From Planctomycetota bacterium (lineage in GTDB: Bacteria; Planctomycetota; Uabimicrobiia; Uabimicrobiales; Uabimicrobiaceae): 64,000 nucleotides of DNA. The notes beneath the pieces are model-generated. The model worked only from the letters and a program-made list of their open reading frames with translations, was not told the origin of the DNA and did no database searches. The position numbers were made by a program, and so were the translations under genes. Of this stretch, positions 33,716 through 42,795 are shown piece after piece. Where the stretch lies: assembly GCA_029260735.1 (NCBI GenBank), contig JAJDCR010000022.1, positions 1 to 64,000 of the forward strand, in the 5' to 3' direction. Position 1 is the stretch's first letter, and each line of letters opens with the position of its first letter.

Positions 33716-33862
33716 CAAAATCGTTCGAAGGCTATGTTCTCTGGAGAGCAAGGCTCCTGCCGCGCCGGGGATGTGCTGGGATAAAATATCAAGAGCCAAT
33801 CACATCCCCTGTTCGGCAGGAGCCTCACCCTCCACCCTCGCATATACCAAGACCAGTTCCAG
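33716..33862. repeat. MITE-like hairpin element, copy 2
   Basis: The arms 33742-33775 and 33801-33834 pair in 28 of 34 positions, with a spacer of 25 bases. Both arms and the outer flanks (ttcgaaggctatgttctctgg on the left, catatacc and gttccaga on the right) correspond to copy 1 at 22744-22985. It sits between the convergent response regulator and glycosyltransferase genes. Confidence 0.75.
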
Positions 33863-33869
33863 ATAAGCC

Positions 33870-34979
33870 CTACAACGCCCCTCGATACAAAGCCAAAGTC
33901 TCCGCAGCCGCATTTGCCCAAGAAAACCGCTTCGCTTGCTCTTGCCCTTTTGCAATCCATTGATCTCTCTCATCCTCTCCTATTTGAGCCATCTTAATCA
34001 TCGCTTCCGCTAAATCCTCTACTTCGGAAGGATTAATCAATAGTCCTGCTTTTCCTACAACCTCGGGCAAAGAAGCTGCTTGGGAAGTAATCACAGGACA
34101 CCCATGCCCCATCGCCTCTAAAGGAGGACGACCAAACCCTTCGTAGAGAGAAGGATAAACAAAAGCGATAGCATGCCGAAAATATCGGGCTATGTCTTCC
34201 TGAGAAACATAATCCAGAAATTGGATATCTTCTCGAAAAGGACTTTTTTCGTAGATTTCTTTTGTCTTTTCATAGTTCCAGCCCCATTTTCCGGCAATAA
34301 CAAGAAGAGGATCTATATCTCTGTAACGCTCTCTTAGGAGCTGATAAGCCTCCAGTAGACGAGAGATATTTTTTCTCGGCTCCACCGTTCCTAAAAAGAA
34401 AAAATAAGGACGGGGACAGGGAGGAAGAAAGTTTAAGGAGTTAGTGGGCAAAGGATGCCAACCTTGGTAGATAGTATGGATGCATTTCTGACAATTAGGA
34501 AAAACCTCTCGAAGGCACTGAGAGGTAAAATCAGAAGCCGTAATAATGACATCGGCTTTGTCGACAATTTTTTCGATCTGTCTTTGAAAATACAAGCGAT
34601 TTTGGTTTAAGTGCCAAGAATCATCTGAAAACATGGAAAGATCATGGACTGTGGCAACAAGTTTTGTCCCTTGTTTTAATGTAGGCACAATGTGGTCGGT
34701 GCTATGAAATAGATTCCATCCTTGAAGAGGAACCCAATTTCGCTCCCAAAGACGCAGTAAGATAGGCACAGGAAAAGAGAGGACACGTTTACGGATATTA
34801 GTCGCTTTTGGTAAAGGCATCGCAGAAAACCGCTGCCGAGCATCTCGAAAGCAAAAAGAGAAAAGTTCAAATTCATCTTCAGGAGCAGCATTTGCCATTG
34901 CTCCTAATAGTTCGTAGGTGTAACGACCTATTCCAGTTAGAGAATCTAGTAAAGAACGTCCACTGATGCCAAACTTCAT
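33870..34979 (-). CDS. Family 4 glycosyltransferase
   Basis: A GT-B fold enzyme of 369 residues. [24 protein letters not shown] at the N-terminus (shown in part: [18 protein letters not shown]) is the acceptor-side glycine loop. The C-terminal nucleotide-sugar domain has [21 protein letters not shown], as [18 protein letters not shown], and later [19 protein letters not shown] with the EX7E motif. It probably adds mannose or a related sugar to a surface polysaccharide or lipid-linked glycan. The start is set at 34979, because its ATGA overlaps the stop of the family 2 enzyme upstream; a longer frame of seven more codons exists. Confidence 0.87.
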   Translation of the reverse strand: MKFGISGRSLLDSLTGIGRYTYELLGAMANAAPEDEFELFSFCFRDARQRFSAMPLPKATNIRKRVLSFPVPILLRLWERNWVPLQGWNLFHSTDHIVPTLKQGTKLVATVHDLSMFSDDSWHLNQNRLYFQRQIEKIVDKADVIITASDFTSQCLREVFPNCQKCIHTIYQGWHPLPTNSLNFLPPCPRPYFFFLGTVEPRKNISRLLEAYQLLRERYRDIDPLLVIAGKWGWNYEKTKEIYEKSPFREDIQFLDYVSQEDIARYFRHAIAFVYPSLYEGFGRPPLEAMGHGCPVITSQAASLPEVVGKAGLLINPSEVEDLAEAMIKMAQIGEDERDQWIAKGQEQAKRFSWANAAAETLALYRGAL

Positions 34980-35893
34980 AGCGATTGCCTTTTTAGCCAA
35001 CGAACAAAACGGATAATTAGAGAAGGAACATAACGGGCCATGTGCCCTTTAGAAGTATGTTTGACCCACCAATAACGCCAACGAAAAGCCCAAGACTCTT
35101 TTTCGAGAGCCTTTTTCACCAAAAATTGCCCTTCTTGAACAAATTTTTTACTGGCTTTGACTCCCTTGGCTTCAGGATGAACGCGAGAAAGTGACCAAAC
35201 TTGATTCACATACAGAAGCTGACAATGCCTAGCCATTTTTATCCAAAGGTCAAAATCCATCGTAAAATTTAGAGACTCTTCGATGGGGCCCACTTCTAAA
35301 AATAGGTGACGGCTAAAAAACATCGCTGGTTGGGGAGGAGAGACATCTTCTTTCCAAAGACAGAGCAGATCAAAAAGAGTGTTTTCTCGCTGCCAATTGG
35401 TGGACTTGCGTAAAAAACTTCCTTGGGCATCGATAAAATGAGTATCTGCAGAAACAAATTCATAGCCTTGGCGGAACCAATATGCCATTTCTTTCAAAGT
35501 GTTCGGTAGCCAGACATCATCAGAGTTTAACCAACAAAAGAGATCTCCACTGGCCCGAGAGAACCCCTTATTGAGAGCATGACTTTGTCCTTTATCTGAT
35601 TCACTAACCCAAAAATCAATAAAAGGAGAATATTTTTCTATTAGAGAAAGGGATTTGTCTGTGCTTCCTCCATCGATGACAAACCATTCTAGGTTGGGGT
35701 ACTCTTGGAGTATGATAGAGCGCATAGTCTCTTCCAAGAAAGTTCCTTGGTTGTAAGAAGGGGTTACCACAGTAATTTTAGGCCACAGGAAATCTGAAGA
35801 AACAGTTCTTGTCCAAACAGAAGATTCCTGGGCCCAAGGCCAGCCCGTTTTATTTTTAGGTGGGATAGGTAGCTGATGAATAATCGACATCAA
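34976..35893 (-). CDS. Family 2 glycosyltransferase
   Basis: The GT-A fold product has 305 residues: ITVVTPSYNQGTFLEETMRSI (seen as TVVTPSYNQGTFLEETM, about 41-57), VIDGGSTDKSLSLIEKY, SDKGQSHALNKGFSRASGD and the DXD-type FCWLNSDDVW (about 117-126). The late MDFDLWIKMARHCQLLYV is typical of enzymes that extend O-antigen or exopolysaccharide chains. A basic helical C-terminus may associate with the membrane. Its first codons overlap the end of the preceding gene by four bases, and its end overlaps the family 4 gene, so the three are translated together. Confidence 0.87.
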   Translation of the reverse strand: MMSIIHQLPIPPKNKTGWPWAQESSVWTRTVSSDFLWPKITVVTPSYNQGTFLEETMRSIILQEYPNLEWFVIDGGSTDKSLSLIEKYSPFIDFWVSESDKGQSHALNKGFSRASGDLFCWLNSDDVWLPNTLKEMAYWFRQGYEFVSADTHFIDAQGSFLRKSTNWQRENTLFDLLCLWKEDVSPPQPAMFFSRHLFLEVGPIEESLNFTMDFDLWIKMARHCQLLYVNQVWSLSRVHPEAKGVKASKKFVQEGQFLVKKALEKESWAFRWRYWWVKHTSKGHMARYVPSLIIRFVRWLKRQSL

Positions 35894-36471
35894 ATAGTGT
35901 TGATTTTATCAAAATCTCTTTCCTGACGTTGGCGTCCACTATGATGAACAGTAAACTTTTGGAGAATTTCCCACTGGTTACTCTTTGTTCTTAGTTCAAG
36001 TAAAGCAGTGAAACCGTGATTCTCGTCCTTGTCTCCCAGTTCTTCTATTTTCATGACCACTTTACCTGTATCAGCTTTATATTTTGAAATGAAAGTATAA
36101 ATACAGCTTTTACTTTCGTAAGCTCCCAGGGTTGGCTGAACAGCAAACTCCATATCTTCAAATCTTGCGGACAAAGAAGGACATTCATTTTCCCAATCAC
36201 AGATAACATCTTTTTTCTCTTCTGGGACTCGAATGCGAATTCGAAGATCACTTAAAGCTTTTGGCAAAGCCCCTGTGTTCATAAAGGTAAGAGTCAAATA
36301 GAGACGAAAAGCTCGGTAGCTTTCTCCTTCTTCGTTAAAATTGAGAGGCTCTATTCGGTATGCTCGGATAGGGGGAATAAGAATCTTTCCCTTTTTAAAT
36401 TGACTTAAGTAGGCCGAAACCAAAGCCACAATTGTACTAAAAACAGATAAACCAATTGCAATATTGTCCAT
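35890..36471 (-). CDS. Membrane-anchored protein of unknown function
   Basis: A single N-terminal membrane helix (about 4-22, IAIGLSVFSTIVALVSAYL) anchors a 170-residue soluble part predicted mainly as beta-strand (AFRLYLTLTFMNTGALPKAL, LRIRIRVPEEKK). The fold resembles Ig-like domains found in many small membrane proteins. I do not recognise the family. It overlaps the glycosyltransferase gene by four bases and follows the XRE regulator by 36 bases, so it is the second gene in a four-gene unit. Confidence 0.7.
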   Translation of the reverse strand: MDNIAIGLSVFSTIVALVSAYLSQFKKGKILIPPIRAYRIEPLNFNEEGESYRAFRLYLTLTFMNTGALPKALSDLRIRIRVPEEKKDVICDWENECPSLSARFEDMEFAVQPTLGAYESKSCIYTFISKYKADTGKVVMKIEELGDKDENHGFTALLELRTKSNQWEILQKFTVHHSGRQRQERDFDKINTI

Positions 36472-36507
36472 TGTCTTTTTTCTCCTTTTCTTAGTAAACA
36501 GTAAATA

Positions 36508-37284
36508 TTAAATATTATATAATTCTAAATAACCAATAGCCTTATATATTTTTTTCATCATCCGGCGATTCAAGATAATATCTTTGCGGTACCGAGGATT
36601 TAACGCTGTCAGTTGAACTTTACTTCGATCGTACTCTTTGAGTTGTCGAAAAGTAGTGGTCAACTCTGTTCCCTCTTGATAAACAACAAAAACAAAATCC
36701 TCTTTTTTCACTTTGGCATTTTCAGAAAAAAAGACCAAAGCTCCCTCTTGAAAAGAAGGACTCAGTTTTCTTTCCATCGTCACATCTATCAACTGAATGG
36801 CGAAAGAAACTTTAATCCCTGCCAGAGAGAACTGAACAAAATCATTTGTCTCTTTAACTAGATCAGAAAAACTTGAAAAGCCATGAGGATAAACGGGAGA
36901 AACTTGATTGATGATAGGGATATACCCTTGAGGAGAGTCGACAGAGCGTCGTTTCTTCTTTTCCCCGTCTTTTAAAATCGAATCCAAGTCAGGTGAGTTT
37001 TCTTCTAGTAAGCTACGAGGAGTTATTATTTTTGAGACCTGAAGTTCTTGTCTGATATCTTTGGGAATTTTGTCGATATGAGCTAAACGAAGCAATACTT
37101 TTTTGTCCACTTTAAGAACTCTTGCTAGTTTTCGTATCACTTTATCAGAGGGTGGTAAACGATTTGTATTTTCAATATCAGAAATGTAGCCCTTAGAGGT
37201 TCCTGCTTTTTCCGCTAGCTCAGCAATGGTTAGACATTGCTGCTTGCGAAGCTCTCTTATTTTTTTTCCAAAAGCATACACCAT
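36508..37284 (-). CDS. XRE regulator with degenerate S24 domain
   Basis: The N-terminal 65 residues form a Cro/CI-type helix-turn-helix (GKKIRELRKQQCLTIAELAEK, seen in part as IRELRKQQCLTIAELAEKAG, then KGYISDIENTNRLPPSDKVI). Residues about 120-258 resemble the LexA/CI S24 dimerisation-protease domain: GYIPIINQVSPVYPHG, then LSPSFQEGALVFFSENAKVKKEDFVFVV and LNPRYRKDI. The catalytic Ser of GDSM is replaced in IDVTMERKL, and the Lys region reads LTTTFRQL, so self-cleavage is unlikely. It probably represses its own unit, which continues into glycosyltransferases; a palindrome sits just upstream. Confidence 0.78.
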   Translation of the reverse strand: MVYAFGKKIRELRKQQCLTIAELAEKAGTSKGYISDIENTNRLPPSDKVIRKLARVLKVDKKVLLRLAHIDKIPKDIRQELQVSKIITPRSLLEENSPDLDSILKDGEKKKRRSVDSPQGYIPIINQVSPVYPHGFSSFSDLVKETNDFVQFSLAGIKVSFAIQLIDVTMERKLSPSFQEGALVFFSENAKVKKEDFVFVVYQEGTELTTTFRQLKEYDRSKVQLTALNPRYRKDIILNRRMMKKIYKAIGYLELYNI

Positions 37285-37302
37285 TTTCTCGGTACCTTTA
37301 TA

Positions 37303-37335
37303 CCAGAGAATGATAATTTTATTATCATCCTCTGG
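37303..37335. promoter_or_regulatory. Candidate operator upstream of the XRE regulator
   Basis: A 15-bp inverted repeat with one mismatch (ccagagaatgataat-ttt-attatcatcctctgg) lies 19-51 bases upstream of the regulator start. No T-tract follows on the minus strand, so an operator bound by the regulator is more likely than a terminator. Confidence 0.6.
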
Positions 37336-37355
37336 AAATATTCATTTTTAGACCA

Positions 37356-37625
37356 CTAAGACTTTTTTGGTCCTTTTTTGGGAGACTTGGGACGAGTGTT
37401 GTATAGATCATAAGTTTGGTCAGAAACAACTGGTTCACTTACTCCAGCAACAAAAGGTTTCCCTGAAGTTCTTTGATCGCGACTGGGCTTACGAAGGGCA
37501 TCAATACTGCCTGGAGCAGCCAACCCTGTTTGCCCAGGAACTTTTTTGTGTCCACTAATGGATGTAGGCTTGAGAGAATTGCTTGTTTTTTTGGAGGAAG
37601 AACTTTTTTTTCCGCTTGTCGACAT
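37356..37625 (-). CDS. Small basic, Ser/Lys-rich protein of unknown function
   Basis: This 89-residue, low-complexity protein is rich in Ser, Lys, Pro and Gly (GKKSSSSKKTSNSLKPTS at the start, RPKSPKKGPKKS at the end). It has no signal peptide or membrane segment and is probably disordered and nucleic-acid binding. A good ribosome binding site (aaaggagtggata) supports expression. It sits between glgB and the XRE regulator on the same strand. Its composition echoes the lysine-rich tail of the GlgB protein encoded upstream. Confidence 0.65.
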   Translation of the reverse strand: MSTSGKKSSSSKKTSNSLKPTSISGHKKVPGQTGLAAPGSIDALRKPSRDQRTSGKPFVAGVSEPVVSDQTYDLYNTRPKSPKKGPKKS

Positions 37626-37652
37626 TATCCACTCCTTTAATATTCAGAGAAT

Positions 37653-37691
37653 AGGGCATATCAACAACAGTTGATTCGTGACACGCCCCTA
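37653..37691. repeat. Possible short relative of the agggcgtgt element
   Basis: The ends agggc and cacgcccct resemble those of the inverted repeat element at 50093-50201, with a small stem (atcaac-aaca-gttgat) inside. Similarity is limited to the ends, so membership in one family is uncertain. Confidence 0.35.
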
Positions 37692-37753
37692 AAAAACAAA
37701 TTTTTTCTATATACTATTGTACTTTTTCCTTGGCTCTTTGCCCACGATTTTCT

Positions 37754-40246
37754 TTAGCTTTTTTGATTTTTTCCAGCTCTTTTTGAGAAAGTTTTTTTCT
37801 TTTTGGCTGGAGAAGTGGCTTTCTTAGAGCTGCTTGTTTTTTCCGATTCCTTTTTTTTCTTACGTTTAGTGCCCACTGCTGTTTCTACAGTTTTTTTATT
37901 TCGATTCAGCTTTCTTGTCGTTTTGATTTTTTTTTGTTCTTTCGGAGACATTTCTGGTTTGGAGGTATTTTCCTCAGGTTTTTTTTTAACGAGTGTGTTT
38001 ACTCTTTTCTCTTGGGCTTCTTTTTCTTTTTCTTTTTTCAGTCTCTTAACCACTTCTTCGCTTTTAAAGGCAACCATTCCTAAAGGAGGCAAAGTCAAGC
38101 TCAAACTGTACTCATGTTGTAATTTAGATTTTTTTTCAGCTGTAGATCCTCCCATATTGCCCTCATTTTTTCCACCGTAAGCCTCTCCGTCGCTATTAAA
38201 GACTTCTTGGTAGTAGCCTTCATCTTGAACACCTATCTGGTAGTTATAACGAGTTACGGGAGTAAAGTTAAAGACAAAGATAATTTCGCTTTCGGGAGCT
38301 TTGCGAATAAAAGAAATTACACTAAAATCGGAGTCGTGAAAATCAATCCACTCAAACCCAGCTCCCTCATGATCCCAATGATAAAGAGCAGGATTTTTAC
38401 GGTAAAAGTGGTTTAGATCTTTCACATACTGTTGGATTTGTTGGTGTGCTTCGTATTCTAAAAGATGCCAATCTAAACTAAAGTCGTGAGCCCACTCTTT
38501 CCATTGAGCAAAGTCGTTTCCCATGAAAAGCATTTTCTTACCTGGATGAGCAAACATATATGCTAATAGTAAACGGAGGTTAGAGAATTGCTCTTCAACA
38601 TTGCCAGGCATCTTTCCGATGAGAGAACGCTTTCCATGGACAACCTCATCGTGCGAAAGAGGCAAAACAAAATCTTCATTGAAAGCATACCAAATGGAAA
38701 AAGGAAGCGTACTATGCTTGTATTTGCGGTAAATAGGATCGGTTCCCATATATTTCAAAGTATCGTTCATCCATCCCATGTTCCATTTATAAGTAAACCC
38801 TAAACCTCCTGTATGAATAGGCTTAGTTACTCCTGGCCAAGCAGTCGAATCTTCTGCGATAACAATAGTGTCGGGATAGTAGCGAGCAATTAGAGCATTG
38901 GTCTCTTTAACAAACTCTATCGCTTCTAAGTTTTCTCGTCCTCCATATTTGTTCGGAACCCATTGTCCAGGTTCTTTAGAGTAGTCCAAATAAATCATCG
39001 AAGCAACCGCATCTATGCGCAGCCCGTCAATATGATATTTGTCCAACCAAAATAAAGCATTAGAGATTAAGTAATTTTTAACTTCGTTCCGTCCATAGTT
39101 ATAGATAAAAGTATCCCAATCCAAATGTTCTCTTTGACGAGGATCAGCATGCTCATATAGATGTGTTCCATCAAAACGTCCTAGACCATGAAGATCTTTA
39201 GGAAAATGAGCAGGTACCCAATCTAATAAGACTCCCACTCCATTTTGATGGCAATAGTCAACAAAGTACATAAAGTCATCTGGTTCTCCATAACGGCTGG
39301 TAGGAGAGTAATGTCCAATCACTTGATATCCCCAAGATCCATAGAAGGGATGCTCTAAGATAGGTAATAGTTCTAAATGAGTGTATCCCATGTCTTTCAC
39401 GTAGTCTACAAGTTGGTGGGCTAAATCTCGATAAGAAAGAAAACTATTATTCTCTGGGTCGCGTTTCCAAGATCCCAGATGCACTTCGTAAATAGACATC
39501 GGTTGATCTTTGGCTTGAATTTCTTTACGTTTTCCCATCCAATCACCATCTTGCCATTCATACTTTTCGATATCATAAACAATAGAAGCCGTTTGAGGGC
39601 TGAGCTCAGAGTAAAAACCATGAGGGTCCGTTTTATCCAAAGCGTAGTTATCTTGAGTGATAATTTTGTATTTATAAAGAGTTCCCGTTCCAATCCCCGG
39701 AATAAAAATCTCCCATACCCCAAAATTTTCCAGAGACCTCATGACATGAAGTTTGGAATCCCAACCATTAAATGAGCCTATAACACTAACAGAACGAGCG
39801 TTAGGCGCCCAAACAGAAAAGTAAACTCCAGACACTCCTTGAATAGTTTGCTGATGGGCTCCCAATTTTTCATAGGTACGATGATGCTCCCCTTTTTGCA
39901 TCAAATATAAATCAAAGTCAGCTAGAGCAGGAGGAAATGAGTAAGAGTCGTAAAAAGTGGTAGTTTCACCGCTTTTGTTGATTACCTTTATTTTATATGA
40001 AAAGATCTTTTTTTCTTCTCGGCAAAGAGCTTCAAAAAAACCGTCTTCATGAAGCCTTATCATAGGGTACTGAGTCCCTGTCTCAGAACAAACGAATGCT
40101 TCCTTTGCTTGAGGTAGAAAAGCACGAATAGAAACACAAGTTTGTTTTTCTATTTTTACCAAATGAGGTCCTAGAACCTGAAAAGGATTTCGATGATTCT
40201 GATAAATAATCGGATAAATCTCGTCAATGCTAACAGTAGATTTCAT
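37754..40246 (-). CDS. glgB: 1,4-alpha-glucan branching enzyme with lysine-rich tail
   Basis: GlgB introduces alpha-1,6 branches into glycogen. The N-terminal domains include a CBM48 module (VYFSVWAPNARSVSVIGSFNGW). The GH13 catalytic domain has the four conserved regions: LDWVPAHFPKD, DGLRIDAVASMIYLDY with the nucleophile Asp, IAEDSTAWPGV with the acid Glu, and LPLSHDEVVHGKRSL. The domain ends normally near residue 725 (LPPLGMVAFKSEE). About 105 further residues are Lys/Ser/Glu-rich and histone H1-like, which is not normal for the family. ATG 40246 is chosen because gaggag sits five bases before it. No other glycogen genes are nearby. Confidence 0.94.
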   Translation of the reverse strand: MKSTVSIDEIYPIIYQNHRNPFQVLGPHLVKIEKQTCVSIRAFLPQAKEAFVCSETGTQYPMIRLHEDGFFEALCREEKKIFSYKIKVINKSGETTTFYDSYSFPPALADFDLYLMQKGEHHRTYEKLGAHQQTIQGVSGVYFSVWAPNARSVSVIGSFNGWDSKLHVMRSLENFGVWEIFIPGIGTGTLYKYKIITQDNYALDKTDPHGFYSELSPQTASIVYDIEKYEWQDGDWMGKRKEIQAKDQPMSIYEVHLGSWKRDPENNSFLSYRDLAHQLVDYVKDMGYTHLELLPILEHPFYGSWGYQVIGHYSPTSRYGEPDDFMYFVDYCHQNGVGVLLDWVPAHFPKDLHGLGRFDGTHLYEHADPRQREHLDWDTFIYNYGRNEVKNYLISNALFWLDKYHIDGLRIDAVASMIYLDYSKEPGQWVPNKYGGRENLEAIEFVKETNALIARYYPDTIVIAEDSTAWPGVTKPIHTGGLGFTYKWNMGWMNDTLKYMGTDPIYRKYKHSTLPFSIWYAFNEDFVLPLSHDEVVHGKRSLIGKMPGNVEEQFSNLRLLLAYMFAHPGKKMLFMGNDFAQWKEWAHDFSLDWHLLEYEAHQQIQQYVKDLNHFYRKNPALYHWDHEGAGFEWIDFHDSDFSVISFIRKAPESEIIFVFNFTPVTRYNYQIGVQDEGYYQEVFNSDGEAYGGKNEGNMGGSTAEKKSKLQHEYSLSLTLPPLGMVAFKSEEVVKRLKKEKEKEAQEKRVNTLVKKKPEENTSKPEMSPKEQKKIKTTRKLNRNKKTVETAVGTKRKKKKESEKTSSSKKATSPAKKKKTFSKRAGKNQKS

Positions 40247-40638
40247 TTTCACTCCTCATGGACTATCGGGCAACCAAACCATAGTGATCACATACTAAAA
40301 TACAGAGATAGTTACTAATTAACAACTTATAGGCATTGCCTGCCCCTGTCAAGCAAAGTTTCCTTTTTCCAAAGAGAAACATAGAAGTCTTTCTCTCCCG
40401 TGCCCCTTTCCCAAGTCCACCACAATTAACACACAAAGCAATACACTGCAATCAGTTACAACAAGATTAAACTTCTCTTGACAAGTTATCTTTTCGAAGT
40501 TATACTTCCAGAGAATAACACTAAACTACAAAAGAAAATCTAAAAAAGTTTAGTACGGACAAACTCAAAAGTCACTTTTTGGAGGCAAGTTATCCTGCAT
40601 CTAAATTTCTAGTTACTAGGATGACTTGATAAAATCTA
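40247..40638. other. Divergent intergenic region between glgB and the DHH gene
   Basis: It holds the strong plus-strand promoter described separately. On the minus strand, a -35-like ttgaca (40352-40347) and a -10-like tataag (40331-40326), with a short 15-base spacer, could serve glgB. The 62-codon minus-strand frame at 40263-40451 lacks a ribosome binding site and is not supported. Confidence 0.5.
40478..40506 (+). promoter_or_regulatory. Strong sigma-70-type promoter for the DHH gene
   Basis: A consensus -35 box ttgaca (40478-40483), a 17-base spacer and tatact (40501-40506). It would leave a leader of about 125 bases before the ATG at 40639, long enough for post-transcriptional control, although I see no known riboswitch. 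Confidence 0.65.
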
Positions 40639-41826
40639 ATGATTGATCCAACCCTACCAGAAGACGAAGAAGAATTATTATTAGAAGAAGAAGAAGAAGA
40701 AGCGGTAAAAGAAAATGATCCTGCGGCCAGAGAGCGAGAAGAAAGAGATAGAGAAGAACGCGATGTTCGTTTAAAAACAAAGAAAAAGGTTGTCGAGTTA
40801 GAGTCTGCTTTCAAAGAGTTTTCGGGCCATAAAATGCTAATAACCATTAATGGACCTCCTGACCCTGACAGCATAGCTTCCGCACTCACCCACAAGTACA
40901 TAGCACAGAATTTTGGTGTTGATGTTCAAATTATGTTTTTTGACCCCATTAGTCACGCTGAAAATCGGGCCTTGGTTAGACAACTAGAAATTGAATTACT
41001 TTTATATAAACCGGAAATTGATTTGTCGGAGTATAGTTGTTTTGCTCTAGTGGATACTCAATCTCAAGATAATCCTGCTCTGGAAAAGCTGCCCACAGAT
41101 ACTCCTTGCTTTTCCGTTGTTGACCATCATAAAAAAACAGGGCTGACAAAAGCTATTTTTACAGATATTCGTGAAAATGCAGGAGCGACAAGCTCAATCT
41201 ATGCCGAATATCTCAAGTACGGATCTTACACCCTATCACAAAGTAGCTTAGAAGATTCTAGTTTAGCAACTGCTCTTCATCATGGCATCCGAAGTGATAC
41301 CGATAATTTCTTTTTAGCTAGAGAGATTGATTGGAAAGCAGGCACCTATCTATCACGTTTTGTTGACCGCGATGTTCTTCGTACAATTAGCGAGTCTTCT
41401 GTTACCGCGAGTACTATGGACATACTGCAAAAGGCCTTGGCTAATAACAACATCCGCGACAATTATCTTTTTGCGGGAGTTAACTATGTTCGTGACTCCG
41501 ACCGTGATGGTATCGCTCAAGCAGCGGACTATTTAGTTCGGCGCGAAGGTATCGAAACTGTCATTGTTTTTGGTATTGTCGACGATAAATTGATCCACGG
41601 GTCTTTACGAACAAGAAGCACCACAATGGATCCAGATGCCTTTTTAAAATCAGTACTAGGAGCAGACAAAGCCACTGGTAAGTATTACGGCGGAGGCCGC
41701 TTAGATAAAGGAGGTTTTCAAATTCCTCTAGACATCTTTACAGGATGCCCTGACCGAGAACTCCTTTGGCAAACTGTCTCCAAAACAATCACGGCTTACT
41801 TTCTTAAAACTGTAGGCGGTATCTAA
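40639..41826 (+). CDS. DHH-family phosphoesterase, NrnA/RecJ-like
   Basis: The 395-residue product belongs to the DHH phosphoesterases, which degrade short RNA, nucleotides or cyclic dinucleotide products. Motifs in order are INGPPDPDSIAS (about 75-86), ALVDTQSQDNP, VVDHHKKTG (DHH box, about 163) and IRSDTDNFF, with a C-terminal DHHA1-like part ending GKYYGGGRLDKGGFQIPL. The usual His of motif I (HxxPDxD) reads Asn. The first 55 residues are an acidic, then mixed-charge helix (EEELLLEEEEEEAV) not normally present. It has its own promoter, and a metallophosphoesterase gene follows 154 bases later. Confidence 0.85.
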   Translation: MIDPTLPEDEEELLLEEEEEEAVKENDPAAREREERDREERDVRLKTKKKVVELESAFKEFSGHKMLITINGPPDPDSIASALTHKYIAQNFGVDVQIMFFDPISHAENRALVRQLEIELLLYKPEIDLSEYSCFALVDTQSQDNPALEKLPTDTPCFSVVDHHKKTGLTKAIFTDIRENAGATSSIYAEYLKYGSYTLSQSSLEDSSLATALHHGIRSDTDNFFLAREIDWKAGTYLSRFVDRDVLRTISESSVTASTMDILQKALANNNIRDNYLFAGVNYVRDSDRDGIAQAADYLVRREGIETVIVFGIVDDKLIHGSLRTRSTTMDPDAFLKSVLGADKATGKYYGGGRLDKGGFQIPLDIFTGCPDRELLWQTVSKTITAYFLKTVGGI

Positions 41827-41980
41827 GGGAAAGTTTCCCTGTAGCATGATGCAAAAAGTTACCTTCCCCAGAAATTTTAGAGGCTAATTAACGGCCTCTA
41901 GAAGGTACTTATAGTTTTAGGAAAACAATTCGCTCATTTTATGCGCAAAACGCAAAAAGCTTAATAAGGAAACATCTATA

Positions 41981-42730
41981 GTGCGTTATGCTGTTATTTC
42001 TGACATTCATGGCAATTTAGAAGCACTGGAAGCGGTTTTAGCTCACATCCAAAAACGAGGCATCCAAGAAATTGTATGTTTAGGAGATGTTATCGGCTAT
42101 GGCCCCAATCCCATAGAATGTCTAGTCTTAGTTATGGAAAACGTAGAGGTTTGTCTCAAAGGAAATCATGATGAAGCATTTGTCGAAGGGGTCTATTTCT
42201 TTAACACTATCGCTAAGTCAGCTATCCGTTGGTCATTAGAAGAGATAACAAAGTCTGATCATCCAAGGCGCGAGAGTATTATCGAGTTTCTCCGATCTCT
42301 CCCCTTAACTTACACAAGAGACAAAAATCTCTTTGTTCATGCTTCTCCCTTGGATCCTACAGGGGAGTACATTCATCCTCAAATGGCTGCTCAAGATCCG
42401 GAAAGAGTTATCAAAATTTTTTCATCTTTTGAAACGAATCTCTTTGTAGGCCATACTCATTTTCCCTGTGTTATTACGGAGTCTTTGCAAACTTTCGATT
42501 TAAAGCAGTTGGGCTATAAATATCAGTCTGCAAAAGAAAAGTCTATAATTAATGTTGGTTCTGTTGGACAACCTCGCGATAAAGATCCTAGAGCTAGCTA
42601 TTTAGAAGTTATTGATGATATTTATTTTTTCCATAGAGTGCCTTACGAGATAGAAAAGACACAGGAAAAAATACGAATCAATCCTTCTCTAGATAATTCC
42701 TTAGCAGAAAGACTTCTTCTTGGGAAGTAA
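41981..42730 (+). CDS. Calcineurin-like metallophosphoesterase
   Basis: A 249-residue metallophosphoesterase. The metal-binding motifs are SDIHGNLEALEAVL (7-20), LGDVIGYGPNP, LKGNHDEAF, LFVHASPLDP and VGHTHFPCV, all intact and in family order. It resembles bacterial YfcE/ApaH-like phosphodiesterases, whose substrates include cyclic nucleotides, Ap4A and protein phosphates; which applies here cannot be told. It starts at GTG with aagga about ten bases before. It is spaced from recR by a hairpin, so it may be transcribed separately. Confidence 0.87.
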   Translation: MRYAVISDIHGNLEALEAVLAHIQKRGIQEIVCLGDVIGYGPNPIECLVLVMENVEVCLKGNHDEAFVEGVYFFNTIAKSAIRWSLEEITKSDHPRRESIIEFLRSLPLTYTRDKNLFVHASPLDPTGEYIHPQMAAQDPERVIKIFSSFETNLFVGHTHFPCVITESLQTFDLKQLGYKYQSAKEKSIINVGSVGQPRDKDPRASYLEVIDDIYFFHRVPYEIEKTQEKIRINPSLDNSLAERLLLGK

Positions 42731-42795
42731 AACAGTCTCGTGTAGAAATTAATTCTTTGACACTCTTCTATCAACAAGATATAATTTTTAGAGTA

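Noticed and set aside
37303..37335. Terminator of the gene at 37356-37625
   Set aside because: No T-tract follows the stem on the minus strand and it lies at operator distance from the next start codon.
40263..40451. Open frame of 62 codons upstream of glgB
   Set aside because: No ribosome binding site; it lies where the glgB promoter should be.
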